Below are positions 1 to 6,189 of a DNA stretch of 41,919 nucleotides, piece by piece (the stretch's first letter is position 1; the number at the start of each line of letters is the position of its first letter). The notes under the pieces are model-generated. The model saw nothing but the letters and a program-made list of their open reading frames with translations, was not told the origin of the DNA and made no database searches. Source of the DNA: a virus; the IMG/VR virus record IMGVR_UViG_3300042691_046815, positions 1 through 41,919 of that record; one strand, written 5' to 3'. The translations under genes were made by a program, and so were the position numbers.

Positions 1-1
1 T

Positions 2-199
2 TACCTACCTATGGTATCTGATATTTTAAGAGCTGCTAGAGCATATGAAGGAATGGCTGACTTGATTGAGTTATACGGCTCTGAAACAGATCCATACGAG
101 AAATATATGATATTTCAAGATATTTATAAAGAAGTAAAAGACATCCTAAATTCCCCAAATCAGCCTACTAAAATCGACATAGACTTTGCCAAACTATGA
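2..199 (+). CDS. Small hypothetical protein, probably 5'-truncated by the window edge
   Basis: I do not recognise this protein. The frame is open from the first bases of the window, and the first ATG is at 11 with no visible ribosome site. The gene therefore probably starts upstream. From that ATG it reads 62 residues, acidic and mostly helical in appearance (MVSDILRAARAYEG...), with no signal peptide or membrane segment. Its TGA stop lies inside the extended -10 motif of the promoter for the next gene. It belongs to the left-hand plus-strand early cluster. Confidence 0.6.
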   Translation, partial: YLPMVSDILRAARAYEGMADLIELYGSETDPYEKYMIFQDIYKEVKDILNSPNQPTKIDIDFAKL

Positions 200-205
200 T
201 ATTAT
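197..205 (+). promoter_or_regulatory. Extended -10 promoter motif TGATATTAT
   Basis: TG-A-TATTAT (extended -10) is followed by AA. It overlaps the stop of the preceding gene and sits 5 nt before the ATG at 211. I see no clear -35 box. The predicted transcript start falls at or next to the ATG, so the message would be leaderless. It belongs to a motif family found repeatedly in this window. Confidence 0.55.
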
Positions 206-210
206 AAATC

Positions 211-579
211 ATGAGCGTAAAGTGGAATAAATACTCAAATGTAGACGATGCCTTTAAAGATATATCCTATGATTGGTTTATTAAAACCGATAACGATAAC
301 ACATCCATAAGTGCCGTAGAATCAATTACTTTTGACGACCCTGGGGATACGCCGCTATGGAAGGAAAAGACTCTTAGATTAAGGATTAAGAACCTCAAAT
401 CCAGAGATTCTATTACTATTTGGATATCGGGATATCAATTAGATAGATATGAGTTTTGTAAATCAGGGCCAGAAACAGCTTATTGGAATCCTAAGCCATG
501 TTATTGCTCTGGGTATGATTTATTATTTAATGGTCATGGAGATTATTGTCCATTTGGGCTTTCAAGGAAAAATAAATGA
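211..579 (+). CDS. Hypothetical protein, 122 residues, Cys-rich C-terminus
   Basis: The family is not recognised. The first 75 residues alternate charged and hydrophobic stretches and look beta-rich (TLRLRIKNLKSRDSITIWIS). The C-terminal third has four cysteines and many aromatics (KPCYCSGYDLL, GDYCPFG), which could bind a metal. There is no signal peptide. The ATG at 211 has no ribosome site and lies just after a TGATATTAT promoter motif, consistent with a leaderless start. The end overlaps the next gene by 4 nt (ATGA). Confidence 0.7.
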   Translation: MSVKWNKYSNVDDAFKDISYDWFIKTDNDNTSISAVESITFDDPGDTPLWKEKTLRLRIKNLKSRDSITIWISGYQLDRYEFCKSGPETAYWNPKPCYCSGYDLLFNGHGDYCPFGLSRKNK

Positions 580-809
580 AAAGCAAAAAACGTAAAACAA
601 AGCACAAAAAACCCTTATATGGAACAGTAATCTGGTTTTGTGCTAGGTATTCAGAGATCGGGAATAGGGAAGATGGCGAACAGATCGTAAAAGAGATCCA
701 GGATATGGTATTTGAGATGGCGGCCAGCAATGGTGGATCTATGCCTAAGTTTGGTTCTAAAAAAGACTGGTTTAGAATGATGTTTGGTGAAGATCCTGAT
801 AGAAACTAG
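576..809 (+). CDS. Small basic protein of unknown function
   Basis: A 77-residue protein whose start overlaps the previous stop as ATGA, so it is translationally coupled. The first ten residues are almost all basic (MKSKKRKTKHKKP), a feature of nucleic-acid-binding or ribosome-associated small proteins. The rest is a mixed acidic segment (GNREDGEQIVKEIQDMVFEMA) likely to form one amphipathic helix. No catalytic motif is visible. It is the last gene before a new promoter at 810-838. Confidence 0.65.
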   Translation: MKSKKRKTKHKKPLYGTVIWFCARYSEIGNREDGEQIVKEIQDMVFEMAASNGGSMPKFGSKKDWFRMMFGEDPDRN

Positions 810-838
810 TTGACTCCTAAAAATAGACATGCTATTCT
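810..838 (+). promoter_or_regulatory. Sigma-70-type promoter with extended -10
   Basis: TTGACT (810-815), a 17-nt spacer, then TATTCT (833-838) preceded by TGC (extended -10). It lies 22 nt upstream of the ATG at 860, which has a strong GGGGG ribosome site at 851-855. It would drive the run of small genes and the helicase operon. Confidence 0.65.
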
Positions 839-859
839 GTTAATAATTATGGGGGTTTT

Positions 860-1276
860 ATGACAGATCAAGAAATTCAAGAATTTATAGATGCAGTAAA
901 GGGAAAGAAGATCAGATGGAGCGATTGGCCAGTTAATATGTATTTTATACCAAATGGGAATTTTAGTTTCAAACGTTTTTATGGTTATGACTATATTAAC
1001 AATACAATCTCCCCATATGGAGGCGGTTGGTACATAAAGAATGGTTTCAATACTACCGAAAAGCAAGATTGTTGGCAATTTATAGATCCACAAGATAAAA
1101 TCGATTATGAAAACAATAAAAACGATACCCATACAAGAAAATTAAATGAATCGGACGAAGAATTAAGAAAGCGAATAAATCCTTCCTGCTCACACCCCAA
1201 CAAGTACATTAATAAAGCTACTTTAAATAACTTTTGGGTATGTCCTGACTGTAAAGCTGATTTGGGGGATGCTTAA
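860..1276 (+). CDS. Tad2/DUF2829-like N-terminal domain fused to a C-terminal zinc ribbon
   Basis: 138 residues in two parts. Residues 1-80 carry G-K-K-I-R-W-x-D-W-P...YFIPNG..., a pattern (GKKxxRxxW plus a later W) shared with the genes at 1278, 1526 and 2721. It resembles the small DUF2829 proteins that include Thoeris anti-defence protein Tad2. Residues about 109-138 are a zinc ribbon, CSH...CPDCKADLGDA, encoded by a 94-bp sequence repeated exactly at 3359-3452. The linker between the parts is charged. The start has a GGGGG ribosome site and a promoter at 810-838. The fold assignment is by pattern only. Ligand binding (cyclic ADP-ribose-type signals in Tad2) would be inference. Confidence 0.65.
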   Translation: MTDQEIQEFIDAVKGKKIRWSDWPVNMYFIPNGNFSFKRFYGYDYINNTISPYGGGWYIKNGFNTTEKQDCWQFIDPQDKIDYENNKNDTHTRKLNESDEELRKRINPSCSHPNKYINKATLNNFWVCPDCKADLGDA

Positions 1277-1277
1277 T
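1184..1277 (+). repeat. Zinc-ribbon module, copy 1 of a perfect 94-bp direct repeat
   Basis: Identical by eye over 94 nt to 3359-3452. It encodes the last about 30 residues (C-S-H ... C-P-D-C-K-A-D-L-G-D-A) and the stop. The codons for L-G-D (TTGGGGGAT) give a GGGGG ribosome site placed 9 nt before the ATG of the next gene at 1278. Confidence 0.95.
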
Positions 1278-1529
1278 ATGAACTCATCTTCCTTTGAAAT
1301 AATTGGATCAAATAAAAATAAAAACGACCAAAAATCGTATTTCAAATTTATGCTAGAGGCATCTAGAAAGGCTGTAAGATTTAAAAATTGGAAAATCGGT
1401 GTTTATTATTACATTAATGGTATAGATTATCTCGATGGTTGTTTTATTGGACTTATGGAAAGAGATGGCATTTTTGAATCTACTATATATCAAAGAATTG
1501 GGAATCTGCAAGATTGGGAGATTTTATGA
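1278..1529 (+). CDS. DUF2829/Tad2-like small protein, paralogue 2
   Basis: 83 residues. An ATG at 1269 is only one base from the GGGGG ribosome site, so I prefer the ATG at 1278 (spacing 9). The core F-K-F-M-L-E-A-S-R-K-A-V-R-F-K-N-W...YYYINGIDY...GCFIG...QDWEIL matches the neighbours at 1526 and 2721 in order: helix, K-x-V-R-x-x-x-W, a Y/F-rich strand with N-G, then a terminal W-E-I-L. DUF2829 proteins also end in a D-W-E motif. The last codons (TGGGAGATTTTATGA) hold the ribosome site and overlapping ATGA of the next gene. Confidence 0.65.
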   Translation: MNSSSFEIIGSNKNKNDQKSYFKFMLEASRKAVRFKNWKIGVYYYINGIDYLDGCFIGLMERDGIFESTIYQRIGNLQDWEIL

Positions 1530-1783
1530 TAACAACTAGATCAACAACCAATCTTTATACTCCTAAATTAAATAATATAGAAAAATCCTATTTAAAGTTT
1601 TTTGAAGAAGTTTCTGGAAAGACTGTTCGATATAAGGGTTGGGTTGGTAATAAAATTTTTATTCCATGTCAAATAGACTCTGAAACGGGTTGTTTTTATG
1701 GATACCTTAATGACGCAAATGGTATAAGTGTAACTTATACTCCTATATTTATAGAAGATATGTCTAAATGGGAGATCTTATGA
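1526..1783 (+). CDS. DUF2829/Tad2-like small protein, paralogue 3
   Basis: 85 residues, starting at an ATG that overlaps the previous stop (ATGA) 5 nt after GGGAG. The core Y-L-K-F-F-E-E-V-S-G-K-T-V-R-Y-K-G-W...FIPC...GCFYGYL...MSKWEIL closely follows the preceding gene and indicates tandem duplication and divergence. It has no zinc ribbon. The C-terminal W-E-I-L codons again form GGGAG and ATGA for the next gene. The function is unknown; an anti-defence sponge role is inferred from the DUF2829/Tad2 resemblance only. Confidence 0.65.
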   Translation: MITTRSTTNLYTPKLNNIEKSYLKFFEEVSGKTVRYKGWVGNKIFIPCQIDSETGCFYGYLNDANGISVTYTPIFIEDMSKWEIL

Positions 1784-2724
1784 TAAATGAACTTCCCCCT
1801 AGAGAATTTAACGACGATCTCAATGGAGAACGGGCTACCATCAAAGACGACTTTGAATTAGTTTACCTAAGACACCGCTATTTTAAAGCTTCTCCTAACC
1901 CAGAACCCAGTAGATACAAAGCTTTGGAAGGGATTGCGATTAATGTGGCTAAGACCGTTCATAGAAGGTTTAAAGAAGTTTTTTCATTAGTTGGATTTGA
2001 GTTAGAAGATGTTCAAAATATAGCTAGATGTCATTTAGTTAGTTATTTAGGGCTTTTTAGTTCTACAAGTACAAAAAAGAAGTGGGATAAATTTATGGAG
2101 CGACACAAGGATAAATATGGCCAAGAATCCGAGCCATCGAGTACGGATCTATTAAAACAGGATACAGCTAAGCTTTCAGTTTTCATAAGGCAAAGAATTG
2201 AAGAGTGTGCCATGTTTTGTTCACATAAGGCTTCCAATATTCAGGGTATCAAGAAAAAAGAGTTTTGCTTTTTAAGCACACAAGAGCTAACTGATGAAAT
2301 TATAAATAAACTTATGAGGAATACCAATCTTACTGAGTGCGAAGGAGTTAACATAGAAAGGATATCTTTGTTAGACTACAACACACTAAAGAAAAATATG
2401 CCTAATAAGATAATTGGAAGATCCTTCTTTTTAGATGGTTTCTACTATACTTCAATTATTGTGCCATCAGAAACTCCTACAGAAGAAAAGCTCAAAGAGA
2501 GTGGTTGGGATTATAGCGAATATGAAAACTCTAATCCTGAAACTTTATTAATTGAAAGAGAAGCTGAAAGCGATATCCAGAGATATAAAGAAGAGTTTTT
2601 GTCTTCAAGCATGAAAGAAAGACGTAGATTATTGAAATCTTTCTTAAAAAATAATAGAAGGAACCCTAATCTAAAAGACGCCATTTCTTTGGCTAATAGT
2701 ATTATTAAACAGGGGCAAGTATGA
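1780..2724 (+). CDS. Divergent sigma-factor-like protein (candidate)
   Basis: 314 residues from the ATG at 1780, coupled to the previous gene. Residues about 50-90 contain a helix-rich stretch ending F-E-L-E-D-V-Q-N-I-A-R-C-H-L-V-S-Y-L-G-L-F, which resembles sigma-70 region 2.1-2.2 (acidic D-L/V-x-Q followed by an amphipathic helix). A second helix pair, L-S-V-F-I-R-Q-R-I-E-E-C-A, could match the following region. The C-terminus is basic (K-E-R-R-R-L-L-K-S-F-L-K-N-N-R-R), as a DNA-contacting segment would be. I see no clear region 4 helix-turn-helix. It could direct phage promoters such as the TGATATTATA class, but that is inference. It may instead be an unrelated helical protein. Confidence 0.4.
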   Translation: MINELPPREFNDDLNGERATIKDDFELVYLRHRYFKASPNPEPSRYKALEGIAINVAKTVHRRFKEVFSLVGFELEDVQNIARCHLVSYLGLFSSTSTKKKWDKFMERHKDKYGQESEPSSTDLLKQDTAKLSVFIRQRIEECAMFCSHKASNIQGIKKKEFCFLSTQELTDEIINKLMRNTNLTECEGVNIERISLLDYNTLKKNMPNKIIGRSFFLDGFYYTSIIVPSETPTEEKLKESGWDYSEYENSNPETLLIEREAESDIQRYKEEFLSSSMKERRRLLKSFLKNNRRNPNLKDAISLANSIIKQGQV

Positions 2725-3044
2725 CAGAATCTGAAAAATTAGAATTCCTTGAACAAGTAAAAGGTAAGAAAATCAGACGCTTTCAATGGCCCGATAATTG
2801 GTTTTTTGTTCCTAGTGGAATTGATCACTTCGACCCAAGTAAAATGTTTGGGTTAGATGAAAGAGGAAAGGAAGATACTTGGGAAATAGAGGGTGGATTC
2901 GGGAGTTGGCAAATTGTTCTAGAAACTTCTCCTAAAAGTGAAGAAAAAACTAATGATTGCCCCCACGATTGGAAGCTAACTCAAGGGATCTTTAAAACCT
3001 ATAAAGACTGCAAAATTTGCAACAAAAAGTGGGAGGACGTATGA
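2721..3044 (+). CDS. DUF2829/Tad2-like small protein with its own C-terminal zinc knuckle, paralogue 4
   Basis: 107 residues. The N-terminus E-Q-V-K-G-K-K-I-R-R-F-Q-W-P-D-N-W-F-F-V-P-S-G is close to that of the gene at 860 (KGKKIRWSDWPVNMYFIPNG). A later segment E-D-T-W-E-I-E replaces the terminal W-E-I-L. The C-terminus C-P-H-D-W...C-K-I-C-N-K-K-W-E-D-V is a CxH...CxxC ribbon of the same layout as the portable module but different in sequence. The codons for the final K-W-E-D-V (TGGGAGGACGTATGA) provide the ribosome site and ATGA overlap for the next gene. Confidence 0.65.
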   Translation: MTESEKLEFLEQVKGKKIRRFQWPDNWFFVPSGIDHFDPSKMFGLDERGKEDTWEIEGGFGSWQIVLETSPKSEEKTNDCPHDWKLTQGIFKTYKDCKICNKKWEDV

Positions 3045-3451
3045 GAGAATCGCTATATAGACGACTCAAACTATATCAAGATCTTAAAAAATTAAATGGT
3101 AATGTATATTTTAGTCAGATCGCGACTCTATCCTCTATTATCGTGGATTTTGATATAAAAAAAATAACAAAGACTGGATATGATATACGCATTTATGTAA
3201 AATGTGGACTTTCAAATTCAGATTTTTCTAATTTGGAAACCAGATACCATGACTTTGAAGGAATAGAAACGTTCGAATGTTTAGAAAAGGATATAATCTC
3301 TAACTTTGGACAACTTCAACATAAAATTATCGATCCTGAAATAGAATATTTAGAAACCTCCTGCTCACACCCCAACAAGTACATTAATAAAGCTACTTTA
3401 AATAACTTTTGGGTATGTCCTGACTGTAAAGCTGATTTGGGGGATGCTTAA
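3041..3451 (+). CDS. Hypothetical protein carrying the portable C-terminal zinc ribbon
   Basis: 136 residues from the ATG at 3041, which follows GGGAGG; an in-frame ATG at 3017 has no better site. Residues 1-105 (MRESLYRRLKLYQDLKKLN...) are not related to the DUF2829-like family and are not recognised. Residues about 107-136 are the zinc ribbon CSH...CPDCKADLGDA, identical at DNA level to the end of the gene at 860. The stop TAA overlaps the next ATG by one base, and the ribbon codons supply its GGGGG ribosome site. Confidence 0.75.
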   Translation: MRESLYRRLKLYQDLKKLNGNVYFSQIATLSSIIVDFDIKKITKTGYDIRIYVKCGLSNSDFSNLETRYHDFEGIETFECLEKDIISNFGQLQHKIIDPEIEYLETSCSHPNKYINKATLNNFWVCPDCKADLGDA

Positions 3452-3452
3452 T
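3359..3452 (+). repeat. Zinc-ribbon module, copy 2 of the perfect 94-bp direct repeat
   Basis: Identical by eye to 1184-1277, including synonymous positions, while the upstream sequences are unrelated. This points to recent duplication or gene conversion of just the module. The GGGGG at 3439-3443 lies 7 nt before the ATG at 3451. Confidence 0.95.
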
Positions 3453-3885
3453 GGCTGAGAAACGTTCCATCCAACAAATTATTCTAGATCTTTTTAGTAT
3501 TTTGCCTAATAATCGCATTCCTAAGGGCGAAAGGCTTAATTTCTATTACGACCTAGCCCAAACAATCAAAGATGAAGGATACGAACGATCTGACATTACC
3601 ACTTCGCATAAAAGGTATATTGAAGAACATAGCGTAAATAATGACTACAAAAACAAAGCAGCCCTTAAGAGCTGGAGAGAAATGTCCAAAATGGACCTGG
3701 AAAAAGCTCTAGCTGTGGTTTTTAAAGTTAATATCTCTAAGTTCCAACCAGATAAAGAAAGTATCGAAATATCTCAAAAGTATGATACTATATATAGGGG
3801 AAATCATGAGCAGATATCTGAGTCAGAAATAAGTCCTGATTTTGAATATTTTCTCAATGAAGGTCTAAAACATGCAAGAAAGTGA
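3451..3885 (+). CDS. Hypothetical protein preceding the helicase (possible loader or accessory)
   Basis: 144 residues, mostly helical and charged, with no motif I recognise. It starts M-A-E-K-R-S-I-Q-Q-I-I-L-D-L-F. The ATG uses the ribosome site embedded in the upstream zinc-ribbon module. The end overlaps the replicative helicase start by 14 nt, so the two are probably co-translated. Phage helicase loaders often sit beside the helicase, but nothing in the sequence itself shows that this is one. Confidence 0.7.
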   Translation: MAEKRSIQQIILDLFSILPNNRIPKGERLNFYYDLAQTIKDEGYERSDITTSHKRYIEEHSVNNDYKNKAALKSWREMSKMDLEKALAVVFKVNISKFQPDKESIEISQKYDTIYRGNHEQISESEISPDFEYFLNEGLKHARK

Positions 3886-4984
3886 TCGTCAAGATATCAT
3901 ACAAAGAGTTAAAGAACTCAATGAGGAGCAAAAATCCTTAGGTAAGACTATTGACGAAAACAAGAAGATCAAAACTGAACTAGACAATCAAATTCTTAAA
4001 AAAAGAAAAGAAGAACTAGACAAAACTAAAAATCTAAAAAGCGTTATTGAATCAGAAGACCTTTTAGATATTAAGGTCGATATTCGACGAGTTATTCAAG
4101 ATATCGAAGATAGAAAGCATACCATCCCATTCCTTTTCCCAGGAACAGAAGAAACGGTACTAGTAGCTCCCCACTCCATGCCTCTCATTTGTGGTATGAC
4201 TGGTAATGGTAAGTCGTCCTTAACCGCTGCAATTGCGGCCCCGTTAGTTAGTAGTGGCCAAAAAGTCCTTATTATGGGAAACGAGGAAGCTTCCTCAGAT
4301 GCTAGGGCTAGGGTCTCTTGTATTAGGACTAAAATCAGTTATGGTGGCTATAAGAATAATAAACTAACACAAGAACAATATGTTACAGTTATCAAAGATA
4401 TTAAGGCCATGGAAGAGAATTTAGTCGTATTGGGTAATGAGGATGATGTAAATAGTTATAGAACAACCAACGTAGATGGAGTTATTTTGACCCTAAATCA
4501 AGCTAAGAACAAGTTTGACTTGATTATTTTGGACTATATTCAAAATGTTACGGTTGATGATATTGGTACAAGTGAACCCCATAAAGCAAACAATAGATTG
4601 GCCTTTGCTTTGGACGTTATTAAAAATACTGCTTCTTGTCCCATTATCGTATTCGCGCAGTGTAGATCTATTACAGAATCAAAAAAACAAACTACAGAAG
4701 AAAAATATGCTTCATCTCATCCAGTTTATAGGTGGGTTGGTGGTACAGAGATCCTTAGAAAAGCTACCGACGTAATTGAATTGGTTAGTGATTTTAAAAA
4801 CTCCAGAAGTTTGCTATATGTCCATAAGAGACGCTTTCAAGATGCCGATTTTAATCCACTTTTACTTTTGGGATTTGACAAACAAAGACAGACCTATGTT
4901 CCTTATAATAAGGAATTTGAATTAGAAGTAGAAAATAGGAAGCTTTTGAGTGCTGTTTTTACCGAAAAAGAAGATAAAGAATGA
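3872..4984 (+). CDS. DnaB-type replicative helicase (RecA-fold ATPase)
   Basis: 370 residues. It unwinds DNA at the fork using ATP and would work with the primase at 10059. Residues 1-60 form a charged coiled coil (N-E-E-Q-K-S-L-G-K-T-I-D-E-N-K-K-I) in place of the usual DnaB N-terminal domain. Walker A is C-G-M-T-G-N-G-K-S-S at about residues 106-115. Walker B is L-I-I-L-D-Y-I-Q-N-V at about 211-220. The conserved F-A-Q-C-R-S segment follows near 259, and a K-R-R-F motif near the C-terminus resembles the arginine-finger region. The length is shorter than bacterial DnaB (about 470) and closer to phage helicases. Upstream and downstream genes overlap it. Confidence 0.88.
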   Translation: MQESDRQDIIQRVKELNEEQKSLGKTIDENKKIKTELDNQILKKRKEELDKTKNLKSVIESEDLLDIKVDIRRVIQDIEDRKHTIPFLFPGTEETVLVAPHSMPLICGMTGNGKSSLTAAIAAPLVSSGQKVLIMGNEEASSDARARVSCIRTKISYGGYKNNKLTQEQYVTVIKDIKAMEENLVVLGNEDDVNSYRTTNVDGVILTLNQAKNKFDLIILDYIQNVTVDDIGTSEPHKANNRLAFALDVIKNTASCPIIVFAQCRSITESKKQTTEEKYASSHPVYRWVGGTEILRKATDVIELVSDFKNSRSLLYVHKRRFQDADFNPLLLLGFDKQRQTYVPYNKEFELEVENRKLLSAVFTEKEDKE

Positions 4985-5445
4985 AAACGATTTTAATATT
5001 GCTGGCCCTAATAACTGTTCTTTTTGCTTGTAGCCATTATGATCCAGAATACTTTCAAGACAAATTCAGAAAAGATACCGGCGTCAACTCTAATGTGCCG
5101 ATAAAAATAGTCAAGAAATTTAAAACAGATAGCTATCCACTAGCGGTTGGTTTGTGCTACTATAATCCTACCCCAAATATCGAAATATTAGAGAGCTTTT
5201 GGTTAAAATCTTCTGACACCTTAAGAGAAATACTTATATATCACGAACTTGGACACTGTGCCTTAAATAGAGTAGAGCATTCTCAAATAAAAATAGGTAA
5301 CTATTCTACTTCTTTAATGTATCCCATCATACCCCACGAATTAGAGTATCTATCTTGTAAAGACGAATACATAGAAGAGCTTCTAGCTAGACACATAATT
5401 CCTATCTCTAGTTGCCTTTTTAAGTTGCAAAATATCAAAAGATAA
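4981..5445 (+). CDS. Secreted lipoprotein with HELGH metalloprotease motif
   Basis: 154 residues. A type II signal peptide (MKTILILLALITVLFAC, lipobox L-F-A-C) would export it and anchor it by a lipidated cysteine. A zinc-protease motif H-E-L-G-H-C-A-L-N-R-V-E-H lies at about residues 89-101, followed by S-L-M-Y-P, which resembles a Met-turn. Together these fit a metzincin-like or gluzincin-like peptidase. Similar HELGHC lipoproteins occur in bacterial genomes; the substrate is unknown. The start overlaps the helicase stop (ATGA). A lipoprotein among replication genes suggests a moron-type gene acting at the cell envelope. The peptidase call is fairly secure; the role is inference. Confidence 0.75.
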   Translation: MKTILILLALITVLFACSHYDPEYFQDKFRKDTGVNSNVPIKIVKKFKTDSYPLAVGLCYYNPTPNIEILESFWLKSSDTLREILIYHELGHCALNRVEHSQIKIGNYSTSLMYPIIPHELEYLSCKDEYIEELLARHIIPISSCLFKLQNIKR

Positions 5446-5452
5446 TATATTC

Positions 5453-5461
5453 TGATATTAT
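5453..5461 (+). promoter_or_regulatory. Extended -10 motif TGATATTAT
   Basis: TG-A-TATTAT overlaps the ATG (5460) chosen for the next gene. As a promoter it would start transcription near 5468, inside that gene. Either the real role is to drive the genes from 5678 on, or the start of the 5460 gene is misjudged. No -35 box is seen. Confidence 0.4.
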
Positions 5462-5681
5462 GGTATTAATAATATTTTGCAAAAAGTGCAAATTTAGCGT
5501 AGCTTTAAATAAAGGCGACAATGGAAAGTGTCTAAATTGTGGAAGCCATTACTATTGGGATGAAGATTTAAAGAAACACAAAATAGACGATGAAGTATAT
5601 GAAGAAAACGATCTTTTTGAATATATTAGTTTTATTGTTATTGGATTCATAATTATAGGTTTAGTATTAGGAGTAAAATGA
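5460..5681 (+). CDS. Small zinc-ribbon membrane protein
   Basis: 73 residues. The N-terminal half is a zinc ribbon, C-K-K-C...C-L-N-C-G-S-H-Y-Y-W (two CxxC pairs). The C-terminal half is one transmembrane helix (about residues 53-70, FEYISFIVIGFIIIGLVLG). This is the common layout of small membrane-anchored zinc-ribbon proteins. The function is unknown. The start codon is doubtful because no ribosome site precedes it and it overlaps a promoter-like motif. The end overlaps the next start (ATGA), and the last codons give its GGAG ribosome site. Confidence 0.65.
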   Translation: MVLIIFCKKCKFSVALNKGDNGKCLNCGSHYYWDEDLKKHKIDDEVYEENDLFEYISFIVIGFIIIGLVLGVK

Positions 5682-5977
5682 AAACTGTTAAATTGTTGAT
5701 TTCTATAGACATGCTTTTGAATTATCACGTAATTGCCATGAAATATAATCCAGAATTAACAGACGACGAACAAGATCTATTACAAAAATGGGTACGCCAA
5801 GTTAGAGTCAATATTGGGCATAGTTTGGACCCAAATCGAACAATGGACTCTCAAAAAGTCGCCAATATCAAAGGAACCGTAAGTAGGGTAGACGCTATCT
5901 TTTATCAAGGGAATCTAAGTCTAGATCTGAGCACAATAGAGCCAAAGTTTGATTTTAAAGTGGAGGAAATATGGTAG
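5678..5977 (+). CDS. Hypothetical protein, 99 residues
   Basis: The family is not recognised. It is a mixed helical/strand protein without signal or membrane segment (MKTVKLLISIDMLLNYHVIAMKYNPELTD in short pieces). The start overlaps the preceding stop after GGAGT. The end overlaps the next membrane-protein gene by 7 nt, and its last codons GTGGAGGAAAT act as that gene's ribosome site. It is part of the tight early operon around the methyltransferase. Confidence 0.65.
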   Translation: MKTVKLLISIDMLLNYHVIAMKYNPELTDDEQDLLQKWVRQVRVNIGHSLDPNRTMDSQKVANIKGTVSRVDAIFYQGNLSLDLSTIEPKFDFKVEEIW

Positions 5978-6189
5978 TTACGTTTGTGTCGTTGTTGGTT
6001 TTTGTAATATATTTAATTTTTATACTATCACTACTATACGTCGCTATAAAGTTCCTAACAAAAAATAATATGGTATCTTTTATTTTAACTATTTTGTCTA
6101 TTTGCATACTATATTACGGTTCTGTTTCAATAAATAAAATCCTAAATAGTACTACCTTAGATCTGCAATTTGAAAGGATATTGAAATGA
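5971..6189 (+). CDS. Small membrane protein, two transmembrane helices
   Basis: 72 residues, very hydrophobic. Two predicted membrane helices lie at about residues 2-25 (VVTFVSLLVFVIYLIFILSL) and 34-54, with a short K-x-x-x-K-N-N loop and a polar tail. No known family. The ATG follows a good GGAGG site. The stop overlaps the methyltransferase start (ATGA). It could be an inner-membrane accessory or exclusion-type protein, but nothing in the sequence proves it. Confidence 0.6.
   Translation: MVVTFVSLLVFVIYLIFILSLLYVAIKFLTKNNMVSFILTILSICILYYGSVSINKILNSTTLDLQFERILK

Noticed and set aside
1184-3452. A CRISPR array or transposon ends formed by the 94-bp repeats
   Set aside because: Only two exact copies, about 2.1 kb apart, in coding sequence, with no terminal inverted repeats or transposase. 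They are a coding module.
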